Positions 8,201-16,198 of a DNA stretch of 64,000 nucleotides are shown here, one piece after another. Under the pieces are notes generated by a model. The model had not been told where the DNA came from, made no database searches, and saw nothing but the letters and a program-made list of their open reading frames with translations. Made by a program: the position numbers and the translations under genes. Numbering within the stretch: position 1 is the stretch's first letter; each line of letters starts with the position of its first letter. The stretch comes from CAUZFZ01 sp963579025 (lineage in GTDB: Bacteria; Planctomycetota; Planctomycetia; Planctomycetales; Planctomycetaceae), in NCBI GenBank assembly GCA_963579025.1, contig CAUZFZ010000005.1:71644-135643 (forward strand), read 5' to 3'.

Positions 8201-9470
8201 TGTTCTGCCAGTCGAATTCGAAACGCTGCTGAATGCCGTCCTGAGCCTGCTCGTGCTCCTTCTGGAGCTTCTCGGTGTCCCAGTCGTAGCGGCCCTTGAG
8301 TTTGTCGAGACGCGCGGGATAGGCGTCGTGTGCCGCCTGCAAAGCCTGATCTCGCTCGGCAGTGATCGATTCCATCAGAGCCGGATATCGCCCGTGCGCC
8401 TGCTCGAGTCCTTCACGGCGTCGCTCATTCAACTCGGCTGTTCGCGCATCGTAGATGGTTTGAGCCTTCAACAGACGTGAGTCGCGTTCCTCGACAAGTC
8501 GTGAATACCACGCGTCGAATTCCTTCTTTCGCTTTGCCATGTCGCGCGTTGTCAGACGCGACCACTGATGTTGCGAGGCGCGGGCATCGACCAGTGCCTG
8601 CGCGAGTTCCAGATACCCCGTCTCACAGCCGCTGCGACTCACAGCAAACATGATCCCCATGACGATCATCGTAAAAACTGCGGACACTCCACCCAGAATC
8701 GCCAGCCATTCGTGCGTCGGCGGATCGTTGAGTCTTAACCACGACGGATCCGCGACAACGTGCATGAGAGCCAGCAGGCCGCCGCCCATCATCAGGAATA
8801 CCACCACCGGCAGCGGACCGGCAAACAGTAGCGACAACCGCTTGCGCCTCAGCTTTTTCCCCGCCTCACGTACAGCTTCAGACAATTGATCAAACTGTTC
8901 GACCAGCGCATCAGCCGAGCTGGCCAGTCGCGTCGTGCCGGGCAGTTCCGGCTCGGTCCACATGCGACGCTTCTTCAGCAGAGCAACCGACTTTTCATGC
9001 TCCGCATCGAGGTCCTTTGACTCCGTATCGAGATGCTCGCTCGACTTCTCGATGTTGTGTTCGAACTGCTCGAACTGCTGCTTCGGTGACCCGCCCGCGT
9101 TCTCATCAAAATACGACGTGACCATCCAGCGGGTTTCTTCAAATTCAGTGCGGGCCGCTTCCGAGTCGGTCTCGTGGTCACCGTTGGTCGCCTTGAGCTG
9201 CTCGTCGTATTCCTCAGACGCCGCCGAGTAGTTCGCCTGGTAATGCCGCCCGGCCTCCGCACAGATGTCGTCGTATTCCTTCTGGATCGTCGAACGCTCG
9301 TTCTCATGACGCAACGTGCGTTGCTCGGCCTCAACGGCATGACGCTGCTCTTCGTCCCGCGTCTCCTGAGCAATGCGTTCGTGCAGATTGAGTTCGCACT
9401 CGACCCGCTTCGCGATTCCGTCGAAGAGCGTCGCAATCAGTTGTTTCACTCGATCAACGGCAACAGACAC
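5217..9470 (-). CDS. EssC/FtsK-SpoIIIE-like triple-ATPase membrane protein
   Basis: 1417 residues. Residues 1-195 are charged, coiled-coil-like sequence. Two transmembrane helices follow at ~212-232 and ~247-268, then a second long coiled coil (~290-430). Three FtsK-fold domains follow: D1 (~455-660) with a degenerate P-loop (RSSGGEGREAS); D2 (~740-960) with a canonical Walker A GKTGSGKST (~782-790) and Walker B IMLMIDEF (~885); D3 (~1075-1385) with a degenerate P-loop (GQSPISARG) but a Walker-B-like FLFIDNL. This is the architecture of the EssC/EccC motors of type VII secretion, except that the N-terminal FHA domains are replaced by coiled coil. D2 is presumably the active ATPase. A small helical protein is encoded just upstream. 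The substrate is unknown. Confidence 0.8.
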   Translation of the reverse strand: MSVAVDRVKQLIATLFDGIAKRVECELNLHERIAQETRDEEQRHAVEAEQRTLRHENERSTIQKEYDDICAEAGRHYQANYSAASEEYDEQLKATNGDHETDSEAARTEFEETRWMVTSYFDENAGGSPKQQFEQFEHNIEKSSEHLDTESKDLDAEHEKSVALLKKRRMWTEPELPGTTRLASSADALVEQFDQLSEAVREAGKKLRRKRLSLLFAGPLPVVVFLMMGGGLLALMHVVADPSWLRLNDPPTHEWLAILGGVSAVFTMIVMGIMFAVSRSGCETGYLELAQALVDARASQHQWSRLTTRDMAKRKKEFDAWYSRLVEERDSRLLKAQTIYDARTAELNERRREGLEQAHGRYPALMESITAERDQALQAAHDAYPARLDKLKGRYDWDTEKLQKEHEQAQDGIQQRFEFDWQNMAQAWHGVVDSIQQSSDRMTAEAARISQVWPDLAFGNWSPPEQIPPGVRIGQFHLRLADIDYGVPDDAQLVPEHTDFSIPALLPFPEKTSLIIRSSGGEGREASVDLLQVVMLRLLTTLPPGKLRFTIIDPIGLGENFSAFMHLADYDELLVTSRIWTENSHIELRLTDLTAHMETVFQTYLRNEFKTIEEYNDFAGEVAEPYHILVVAGFPASFSEQAARRLTSIMSSGPRCGVYTLLSVDPQLSMPPDFRLEDAEYEATCLTWADDAFMFDDEEIAWLPLEVHSAPEPDEFSRIVKRVGDASKDARRVEVAFERIAPTELWQQDSRGGLDVPLGRAGATKLQHMRLGKGTSQHMLIAGKTGSGKSTLMHILVTNLALHYSPNEIEFYLIDFKKGVEFKTYASNRLPHARVIAIESDREFGLSVLQRLDSILKERGDLFRDRGVQDITGFRNSNPERMPRIMLMIDEFQEFFTEDDRISQNSTLLLDRLVRQGRAFGMHVMLGSQTLGGAYSLARSTLGQVAVRIALQCSEADAHLILSEENTAARLLTRPGEALYNDANGLLEGNHPFQIAWLDDDKRDVLLQRIDERTREEAIQTEPAIVFEGNIPAAPLNNPHLVELFSPDRSRDNDPNRIIDVWLGEAVAIKPHSAIRFHRLSGSHLLLIGQSPISARGILSTVFLAAIGQIEPRAVEFTQIPADAVLMEDEDTDDIDESDTSATSESPSMDDALAAMKSFSFSDMKIDKPQPPGSGTERDAEDSAIQKSAGVAQFYVLDGELADTPDREFWSELASPLPHDIRVGGPRDAARFVSDLAALITARADDDSQPPVFLFIDNLGRFRDIRKSDDEYSFGARREEQETPAQQFVRILKDGPPVGVHCVVWADTFNNASRWMSNPTLRELEMRVAFQMSATDSSNFIESPVAGKLGQNRAILYLEEDGSHEKFRPYGLPSDDWLELVHQGLPNLSVPEPEIPEPSDSDAPVEVADDLSSWTVT

Positions 9471-9516
9471 GCAGGTGTTCTCTCTCGGGCTGGTTCAGTC
9501 GGACGTTGAGACGGAC

Positions 9517-9762
9517 TCAGTAAATCGATTCTCGGGCGCCGTCCTCACAGGCTCGCTCGGCCTCATGCAGAACTTCGTCCATGCGGCCAACCGCGTCGAG
9601 TGACAGCTTGATGGTCAGGGCCAGTGGCAACAACTGCTCCTCTTCGAATTTCCGCCGGTTGGCGTCGTTCCAGACTTCCTCCAGGTCTGACCAGGCGAGC
9701 TGCAGATCTTCCAGCGCCGCATGAATTTTCGCACCAGGTGTCGCGAGGTCAGCCAGTGGCAT
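9517..9762 (-). CDS. small helical protein, WXG100-like partner candidate
   Basis: 81 residues from the ATG at 9762 (MPLADLATPGAKIHAALEDL), preceded by GGAG at a workable distance; the frame is open to 9819. It is almost entirely helical, with a central W-x-DLEEVWNDANRRKFEEEQ turn-like segment followed by a second helix (IKLSLDAVGRMDEVLHEAER). Two helices around a W-containing turn and a length of 80-100 residues are typical of WXG100 proteins, but no exact WXG is present. It lies 46 nt upstream of the EssC-like gene, same strand, and is probably its partner or substrate. Confidence 0.6.
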   Translation of the reverse strand: MPLADLATPGAKIHAALEDLQLAWSDLEEVWNDANRRKFEEEQLLPLALTIKLSLDAVGRMDEVLHEAERACEDGARESIY

Positions 9763-9858
9763 TCGAGAAACTCCAAAGGTCCCGTGGGGAATACGATTTC
9801 GTGCCGGACGTTTCAACAAGCAGGGCGATTCAACACGTACGGACTGTGGTACTCCGAT

Positions 9859-11484
9859 TCATGGCTTTCCTTGCGGGATCGAGTCAACGTCTGCCTCATC
9901 CGCATCAATGAAGTCATCGTCGTTCGCATCGAGGCGATCGAAGTGTATTCTCGGTCCGACAAATTCCCGGCGCGAGATGTCGCCGTCCTGATTGACGTCC
10001 ATCCGCTGAAACCAGACTGGCCCGGTCGCCACCTGGCTCAGCCGGGGCGAGTTGCGGTCTGGTGTCATGGATTGTCGGCGCATGTCACGAAACAGTTCCG
10101 TGCGGGCCAGTTCGATGACGACGCGGTGGCTGGTTTCCATTTCGGATTGTTCCAGCAGACCGTCTCTGTCCAAATCATGTGGCCGCACCCGTTCGCTGCC
10201 CGCATGAAACTCACGGCGCGACAGCCGACGGTCCAGGTTTGTGTCCAGCAGTTCGAAGAGTGAAGTGCGAATCGTTTCGACACGCATGATGACCCGGGCC
10301 TGGCTAAGCGTTGTCCGTTGATCCAGAAACGTGGTCAGCTCCTTGAGCTGCAGCATCTTGTCGCCGTCGAGGTCACACATCTCAAAGGTCGCGTTCGGTA
10401 TGCCGGCGGCCCCAAATTCCTGGGCGTTCAGGTAGCGATTCTTGTCGCCATCAGCACGTAGAAAGCTGAGCTTGTAAAACGAAACCGTGTCAGAGACGTC
10501 GCCGGTTCGCTTGAACACGCGAAACTCAATCGGTCGGTTGTCGAGCTCCGGCAGATCGATGCTGGGACGACCGCGAGAGGGCATGTTGACTCGCACAGTC
10601 TCGCTGCGATCCGCCTTACTGAGCACTGTCGTCAATTCACCAACCGACAACCGCGAGTCCGAATCCCGGTCGTAGCGTCGTAACTTCTGAAACTCGCCGG
10701 GAATTTCCGTTTCCGAAAGCTGCCCGTCTCCCTTGTCCAGCCCCTCGACGGGCCGGTCGTATCGCGCGATCACCGTCTTTGCGATCGAAGTGAAGTCCGC
10801 ATCCGGCGGAATGAGCAGGAACGGGTATGCTTCCTGCGTGCTCTCTTCCACGACGCCGATCTGCTGTGTCGAGGGGTCAAACAGAGGAGCGAGTTCCGCC
10901 GCACTGATGGTCTCGTCGTCGTCGAGATCCAGGCGGATCAAGTGCTGGAGCCCGTTTTTCATTTCCTGTTCAGACACGGCCCGGTCGTTGCCGGCGTCCA
11001 GTTTTTCGATCAGATCGACCTCCTGAAATCGCTCACGCACCTGCCGCGACAATGTGAATGGTCGTCCCATGGCGGTTTCGAGAAACGTCGCGAGTTCATC
11101 GACGTCCAGTTTTCCGTCCTGTGACGAATCGAGCTTTTTCCAGCCATCGCCGATCTGCGGCTCGCCGCCGGCCTGACCGAGCGAAGGTGTCTTCGCCGCT
11201 TCAGTCGGTTCCAGGGCTCCGCTCTTATCTGCGTCGAGTTGCCGGAACTGCCGCTCAGCGAATGCGCGACGAAAGCCAGCGAGAGATGTGTTGCGGATGT
11301 TGAATTCGAAGCGAAGAAACGTCGGTCCGTCGATCCCAAAGTAGACAAGTCGCTGACTGTCGGTATCCGTCTCATCGGCCTGGACGGGATAGGTCATCGT
11401 GGCGATCAGCGCAAGTGAAACGGCAAGCATGATCGGACCGAGACTGTGTACACGCCTCGCTTGTTGCATCGCGGTTGTGTTCAT
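9859..11484 (-). CDS. secreted EF-hand repeat protein
   Basis: 541 residues with an N-terminal hydrophobic signal (residues ~16-36, IMLAVSLALIATMTYPVQA). At least eight EF-hand loops can be read, e.g. DADKSGALEPTE, DSSQDGKLDVDE, DLDDDETISAAE, DRDSDSRLSVGE, DLDGDKMLQLKE, DTNLDRRLSRRE, DVNQDGDISRRE and DANDDDFIDADE, so it should bind several Ca2+ ions outside the cytoplasm. Its ATG overlaps the stop of the RND-type transporter upstream (ATGA, 11481-11484), implying translational coupling and a shared role, perhaps a Ca-dependent accessory of that exporter. No catalytic domain is seen. Confidence 0.8.
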   Translation of the reverse strand: MNTTAMQQARRVHSLGPIMLAVSLALIATMTYPVQADETDTDSQRLVYFGIDGPTFLRFEFNIRNTSLAGFRRAFAERQFRQLDADKSGALEPTEAAKTPSLGQAGGEPQIGDGWKKLDSSQDGKLDVDELATFLETAMGRPFTLSRQVRERFQEVDLIEKLDAGNDRAVSEQEMKNGLQHLIRLDLDDDETISAAELAPLFDPSTQQIGVVEESTQEAYPFLLIPPDADFTSIAKTVIARYDRPVEGLDKGDGQLSETEIPGEFQKLRRYDRDSDSRLSVGELTTVLSKADRSETVRVNMPSRGRPSIDLPELDNRPIEFRVFKRTGDVSDTVSFYKLSFLRADGDKNRYLNAQEFGAAGIPNATFEMCDLDGDKMLQLKELTTFLDQRTTLSQARVIMRVETIRTSLFELLDTNLDRRLSRREFHAGSERVRPHDLDRDGLLEQSEMETSHRVVIELARTELFRDMRRQSMTPDRNSPRLSQVATGPVWFQRMDVNQDGDISRREFVGPRIHFDRLDANDDDFIDADEADVDSIPQGKP

Positions 11485-13943
11485 TCGGGCGTCTCCGATT
11501 TCGTGACTGTGAGAGACTCCGCAGGGCAGGGGGGGCCAATCTCTGATGCCGGGGATGCCACGGTAGCCGTGTCCCGGCGATCCAGCAGACTCAACAGCAG
11601 CGGCAACAGAAACAGGTTGCCGGCCAACCCGCCGAGCATCGCCGCACTCACCAGAATGCCAAAGTAGACGAGCGGAATGAAGTGCGAGAGGGTCAGAACA
11701 CTGAATCCGGCCACAAGTGCCACATTGGCAAACACCAGCGCCCGGCCCACCTGTGTCTGTGTCCGTTCCAGTGCTTCGCCAACGGATGCGCCTGCGCGTC
11801 GCGCCCGACGGTAGGCCGACAGGTAGTGGATACTGCAGTCAACAGTCAGGCCCATCGACACGCTGGCGATCATCGCAGTCGCGATATTGATGGGCACACC
11901 AAGCCAGCCCATCGAGCCGATCACCAGCACAATCGGGAACAGATTCGGCACGAGTGAAATCAACCCGATCGTCACACTGCGGAAGGCGATCGCCATCATT
12001 GAGCCGATACCGACTGCCGCAATGAAAAAGCTGACGAGCTGGTCCCGCAGCAGGCTCTCGATCAGGAACGTCAGAAGCACGAACACGCCGGTCGTCTGGG
12101 GCGGCGCGGGCGCTGCAGCGACGGAGTCTGGGGCAATTGTCGGGGCCGGACCGTCGAACGATTCGCGAGCCAGTTCGCGGACACGTGCGATCAGGTCCAG
12201 CTTCCGCTCCGATTGCTGCCGCTCCAGACCGCGGAGCACGATGCGCATCCGCTGCTGGTCCGCGTTGTAAAGGCCTGCAATGATCTCCCCCTGCATGTTG
12301 GACAGCAGCGCCAGCCGCTGGTCCAGTGACAGTTCCTTCGAAAAGAACCCGGCGCCGATCTTCGTGGGCACCAGGTCAAGCCCGTCAGTCAGACAAACGA
12401 CTTTCGTCAGGCGTCCTTCCGCAATCGTGGGATCTCCTGCTTCAGCCGGCGACGTCAGCAGCTCCCGCCGCAGTCGGGAGGCCAGGTCGCGCACCTGGTC
12501 CAGGTACTCATCGGTCAGCGTGGTCGGGGCCGCAAAGTTGACTTCCCAGGTACCCGCGCCGCCGAGCTTCGATTCCACGAAATTCAGCGACTGCACCAGA
12601 TCACTCGACTCACGGAAGTTGCGGCTGAAATCGGTTTCGACTTTGAGTCGACCCAGTCCCAGTGCCGACACGGCAACGACAATCAGCGCGATGGATGCCA
12701 CAGCCGCGGGAAACCGGGCCACAAAGCGCGAGGACGATTCGAGCAAACCGACCAGATAGCGTTCCGCTGGCGGCGGAACTGGATCACCGAAGATCAGATC
12801 AAGCGGGCCCCGGCGAGTTGCTTTAGTGGAGTCAGCAACTGTGTCGTCACCATGCAATGTGTCGTGACCACGCCAGCGAGCCATGCTGCCCGGTGTCAGG
12901 ATCGCCACAACCACAAATACCAGCAGCGTGGCGAGAGACATCATCAGGCCGAAGCTGCGGACGGGAGTGATCTCGCTGGACAGCAGTGCCGCAAATCCGA
13001 CTGCTGTCGTTGCACACGTCCAGAAGATCGGCGGCAGAAGTTCAACCATGGTCGTCCGCAGTGCTTCCCGCCGCGGCATCGTGAGTCGTCTTTCACGAAA
13101 ACCGATCGCGATGTGCGTTGCTGTGGCAACACCGATGATTGTCACCAGTGAGTTGAGCATTGAGCTGACCATGCTCAGCTTTGTGCCGGACAGGACCAGA
13201 AGCGCTTCAGTAAAACGAATCGTCAGGACAACGATAATGAGTGGCAGCAGCACCCAGCGCAGGCTGCGGAGCAGTACCATCAGCACGGCGGCCAGCAGCA
13301 CCAGCGAGACGTGAAACAACACACGTCCGTCTTCCTCGACGTAACGAAACATGTCGTGTATCTGCACGGGTTCTCCAACGACATGTGCCGGTGGATCGTG
13401 GGCGGCCGCGATTTTCCGAATGTCGGCAATGGTCCTGCCACGCGATACAGATGATTCATTCTCTGGCTTAAGTCGCACGACGATCGCGGTTGTCTCGTCG
13501 TCTGTGCCGGTCAACACGCCTCGGATCAGTTCCGCCACGCGTTCGCGTTTGTAGGGAAAGGCCAGTGCTCCGGACGCATGCTGCACGCTTTGAGAGTGGA
13601 CACCGGGGACGTCTGCCAACTGCGCCGCCAGCGTCTCAATGCGCTTCCGACTGCGATCCGACACATCGACAGAGTCCGGCTTAAACAGTCCGGCTTCGCG
13701 CCAGGCGATGATCGCGAACTCATCGCCGCCAAACAGTGCTTTGCTGGCGGCATACTCAGAGAAATGCGGGTCGTCTTTGGAATAGAGGGACTCGATCGAC
13801 TGATCGAATTCAATCCGCTCTGCGACAGGCCATGCCAGGTAAGCCAGCACTCCGATCGACACGACGACCTGCACCCGCCAGCGCAGCAGGCTGACGACCA
13901 CTGCGTCGAGGAAACCGGTTGCTGGTTCTGGAGCCTGGTTCAT
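11481..13943 (-). CDS. RND/MMPL-family transporter
   Basis: About 820 residues from the ATG at 13943 (MNQAPEPATGFLDAVVVSLL); the frame is open to 14063, but that would run into the promoter of the divergent gene. It has the standard RND half-plan duplicated: one TM helix (~22-42), a periplasmic domain, a bundle of five to six TM helices (~215-385), a linker, a further TM helix, a second periplasmic domain and a final bundle (~650-805) with the characteristic TVDCSIHYLSAYRRARR segment. The family exports lipids, hopanoids or drugs using the proton gradient. The substrate cannot be read from sequence. It overlaps the downstream EF-hand gene by 4 nt. Confidence 0.85.
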   Translation of the reverse strand: MNQAPEPATGFLDAVVVSLLRWRVQVVVSIGVLAYLAWPVAERIEFDQSIESLYSKDDPHFSEYAASKALFGGDEFAIIAWREAGLFKPDSVDVSDRSRKRIETLAAQLADVPGVHSQSVQHASGALAFPYKRERVAELIRGVLTGTDDETTAIVVRLKPENESSVSRGRTIADIRKIAAAHDPPAHVVGEPVQIHDMFRYVEEDGRVLFHVSLVLLAAVLMVLLRSLRWVLLPLIIVVLTIRFTEALLVLSGTKLSMVSSMLNSLVTIIGVATATHIAIGFRERRLTMPRREALRTTMVELLPPIFWTCATTAVGFAALLSSEITPVRSFGLMMSLATLLVFVVVAILTPGSMARWRGHDTLHGDDTVADSTKATRRGPLDLIFGDPVPPPAERYLVGLLESSSRFVARFPAAVASIALIVVAVSALGLGRLKVETDFSRNFRESSDLVQSLNFVESKLGGAGTWEVNFAAPTTLTDEYLDQVRDLASRLRRELLTSPAEAGDPTIAEGRLTKVVCLTDGLDLVPTKIGAGFFSKELSLDQRLALLSNMQGEIIAGLYNADQQRMRIVLRGLERQQSERKLDLIARVRELARESFDGPAPTIAPDSVAAAPAPPQTTGVFVLLTFLIESLLRDQLVSFFIAAVGIGSMMAIAFRSVTIGLISLVPNLFPIVLVIGSMGWLGVPINIATAMIASVSMGLTVDCSIHYLSAYRRARRAGASVGEALERTQTQVGRALVFANVALVAGFSVLTLSHFIPLVYFGILVSAAMLGGLAGNLFLLPLLLSLLDRRDTATVASPASEIGPPCPAESLTVTKSETPE

Positions 13944-14121
13944 AGGGGAGTCGGTGGGGAGAATTTGATTCTTCCAAAGAGATCGGGAGTCTTTTTCGGT
14001 CCAAATGAGTTCGAACGTTGTAGCTGCGATCGCCGAAAAAGACTCCCGACCCTCTCCGTGCACAGTGCAGGCTATACTGCCGAAGAATAGCCCCGCTTCG
14101 GATCACCTTCTACCACTCGCC

Positions 14122-15420
14122 ATGCGACGTCTCCTGTCACAATGTCCTCGTCCGCTGCTGGGGCTGCTTGTCGTGGCGTGCGCGCTGCGGATCGCTGTGA
14201 TCGTATGGCGGTTCGACGAACTGAGCGTTGACCGCGACAGATACGGCACAATCGCCCGGAATCTGGTCAACGGGGAAGGCTTCTGTACGGAACCAGGTCG
14301 ACCAACCGCGTTTCGCCCGCCGCTGTATCCGGTTCTTCTGGCGGCCTGCCGCAGCATTGATGGTGTCACACTCGTTGCGGCTTTCCATGTGCTGCTCGGG
14401 ACGGTGACGGTCGGGATGACCTGGTACCTGGCCCAGCGTCTGGGCTTCGCTTCGAACGCTCGTCTCGTGGCCGCAGTTCTAGTCGCAGTCGACCCGCTGT
14501 TACTGCTCTATTCGACGCAACTGATGACCGAGACGCTATTCACGTTCCTTGTCACCGGACTGTTGCTGTCGCTTCAGCACGTCAGTGGAAGCCGACAGGC
14601 AGCGATTGCTGGGATGTTTTTTGGACTCGCAGCACTGTGCCGCCCGACGATCTGGGCTTTCGCAGTATTGGCCGTGACGGTTAGCGGGATCGGTTTCCTG
14701 CGCCACCGGGCGGCGAGGCGGCCCGTGTTCCCCGGGGCATCCCGACGGTTGGCCGCGATCTTTGCGCTATCTGCGGGAGTCATCATCAGCCCCTGGGTCG
14801 TTCGCAATCTGGTCGTCCTCGACCATCCGATCGTGATGACAACTCACGGCGGCTACACGCTGCTTCTGGGAAATAATCCGGTCTTCTACGCCGAGGTGGT
14901 CGCCAGGCCTGAGAATCCTGTGTGGCAGAAAGACAGCCTGTCGGTCTGGCAGGAATCTCTGGAGACACAACTCGAATCGGGCGAATCGAGGCTGAATGAA
15001 CGGGAACGTTCGAGCCAACTGCAGGCCATGGCGTACGAATGGATTCGCAACCACCCGCGGGAGTTTCTGGCCTGCGCATCGCTGAGGCTTCGCCGGTTGT
15101 GGAGCCCCGGGCCGGAAAACGTCCACGGAATCTCCCCAATGATCGCCGTTACTGTCCGAAGTTACTATTTGCTGGTTTTCCTGCTTTGTCTGGTCGGACT
15201 GGCTCGCCACAGGGGTGCCTGGCGAGATTTCCGGCTATCTGCCGCATTTGTCGTGAGCCTGACACTGCTGCACAGCGTCTACTGGGCGAACGCGAGGATG
15301 AGAGCACCGGCAATCCCCGTGATATCGGTTTTCGCGGCTGCGGCGTTTTCGTCGGCTCGGCGGTCCCTGAATGGGGGGGATTCCTCTCACGACGGCATCC
15401 CGTCTTGCTCTGGGGACTAA
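14122..15420 (+). CDS. GT39/ArnT-like membrane glycosyltransferase
   Basis: 432 residues from the ATG at 14122 (MRRLLSQCPRPLLGLLVVAC); an upstream open frame to 14005 overlaps the divergent gene and is unlikely. The protein has about ten TM helices. The first periplasmic loop carries DRDRYGTIARNLVNGEGF, followed by FRPPLYP, matching the acidic-residue loop of GT-C fold, PMT/ArnT-type enzymes that transfer sugars from polyprenyl-phosphate donors. A short soluble C-terminal part follows. The likely job is glycosylation of an envelope protein or lipid; donor and acceptor are not predictable. It is divergent from the RND gene. Confidence 0.75.
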   Translation: MRRLLSQCPRPLLGLLVVACALRIAVIVWRFDELSVDRDRYGTIARNLVNGEGFCTEPGRPTAFRPPLYPVLLAACRSIDGVTLVAAFHVLLGTVTVGMTWYLAQRLGFASNARLVAAVLVAVDPLLLLYSTQLMTETLFTFLVTGLLLSLQHVSGSRQAAIAGMFFGLAALCRPTIWAFAVLAVTVSGIGFLRHRAARRPVFPGASRRLAAIFALSAGVIISPWVVRNLVVLDHPIVMTTHGGYTLLLGNNPVFYAEVVARPENPVWQKDSLSVWQESLETQLESGESRLNERERSSQLQAMAYEWIRNHPREFLACASLRLRRLWSPGPENVHGISPMIAVTVRSYYLLVFLLCLVGLARHRGAWRDFRLSAAFVVSLTLLHSVYWANARMRAPAIPVISVFAAAAFSSARRSLNGGDSSHDGIPSCSGD

Positions 15421-15714
15421 ATCACCATTAGTTATGTAGTTGTGGCGGTTTTGCTGTGCATAAATGGATTGAATCACGTAATTCCCGATGCAGAGAATCC
15501 TGACAGATTTTCAGCGATCTCAAAGAATCTGGCGAAGCAAAAGACGATCGAACTGGTTAATAATGGTCGCTAGAAGTCAGATCCTTACCAGGAATGAGGC
15601 GATCCGGTCGACTACCCGATGTCGCCTCGACAGTTCAATCCTCCCTCCCGAACTTCCTTCCCCACTTATTCCCCAGCGTCGCATTTCTTACTGGACAGAA
15701 GAAGAGGACTAGCC

Positions 15715-16086
15715 ATGACAACTGGCGCAGCACTGAGCGTCTTTGCCGTGCAGGCCGTTGAGAACGTGTTCGTCGTTTCGCCGCAGGGCGACTCAGGCGG
15801 ATTCCGATACAACGACATCCATCGCGAAACAAACACCATTACGGACCGCCTGCAGCGCGACCAGGTCACGAATCTACTGATCGACTTCAGCGACGTCGAG
15901 ATTGTCGGTTCGGTCATGATCAGCGCGATCATCAAGATCGTCCGCCAACACGGTACACGAAAGGGGAGCGCAGCCTTCTGCGGAGCGTCACCGACCATGC
16001 TAGACGTGCTGCAAACCATGAATCTCACAAGACTCTGGCCGTGTTTCGATTCGCGTGAGGAAGCTTTTAAGTCGTTCGAAGGATAG
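15715..16086 (+). CDS. STAS-domain protein (anti-sigma-factor antagonist type)
   Basis: 123 residues from the ATG at 15715, with GAGGA about 8 nt upstream. The whole protein is one STAS domain: VFVVSPQGDSGGF, then LLIDFSDVEIVGSVMISAII and a final helix. It aligns with the DxSxVxxxDSSG core of SpoIIAA/RsbV proteins, but the usual DSSG is replaced by GSVM, so the normally phosphorylated Ser appears to be lost. It may be constitutively active or work without phosphorylation. No partner anti-sigma kinase is adjacent. It is followed by a strong terminator. Confidence 0.75.
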   Translation: MTTGAALSVFAVQAVENVFVVSPQGDSGGFRYNDIHRETNTITDRLQRDQVTNLLIDFSDVEIVGSVMISAIIKIVRQHGTRKGSAAFCGASPTMLDVLQTMNLTRLWPCFDSREEAFKSFEG

Positions 16087-16117
16087 CCATCGTTTTCGGA
16101 ATTCGATCACACACAAA

Positions 16118-16158
16118 AACGCCGCCTGTCGGGTAACGTCCCCAGGCGGCGTTTTTTT
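16118..16158 (+). terminator. rho-independent terminator after STAS gene
   Basis: AACGCCGCCTG (16118-16128) pairs with CAGGCGGCGTT (16143-16153) around a 14-nt loop, followed by a run of seven T. Confidence 0.9.
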
Positions 16159-16198
16159 GTTGCGCGGGCTGGCAAAACACGAGTGACAGGAGCGAACG

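Noticed and set aside
9517..9762. Classical WXG100 assignment for the small protein
   Set aside because: There is no exact W-x-G motif; kept only as WXG100-like from size, helix plan and neighbour.
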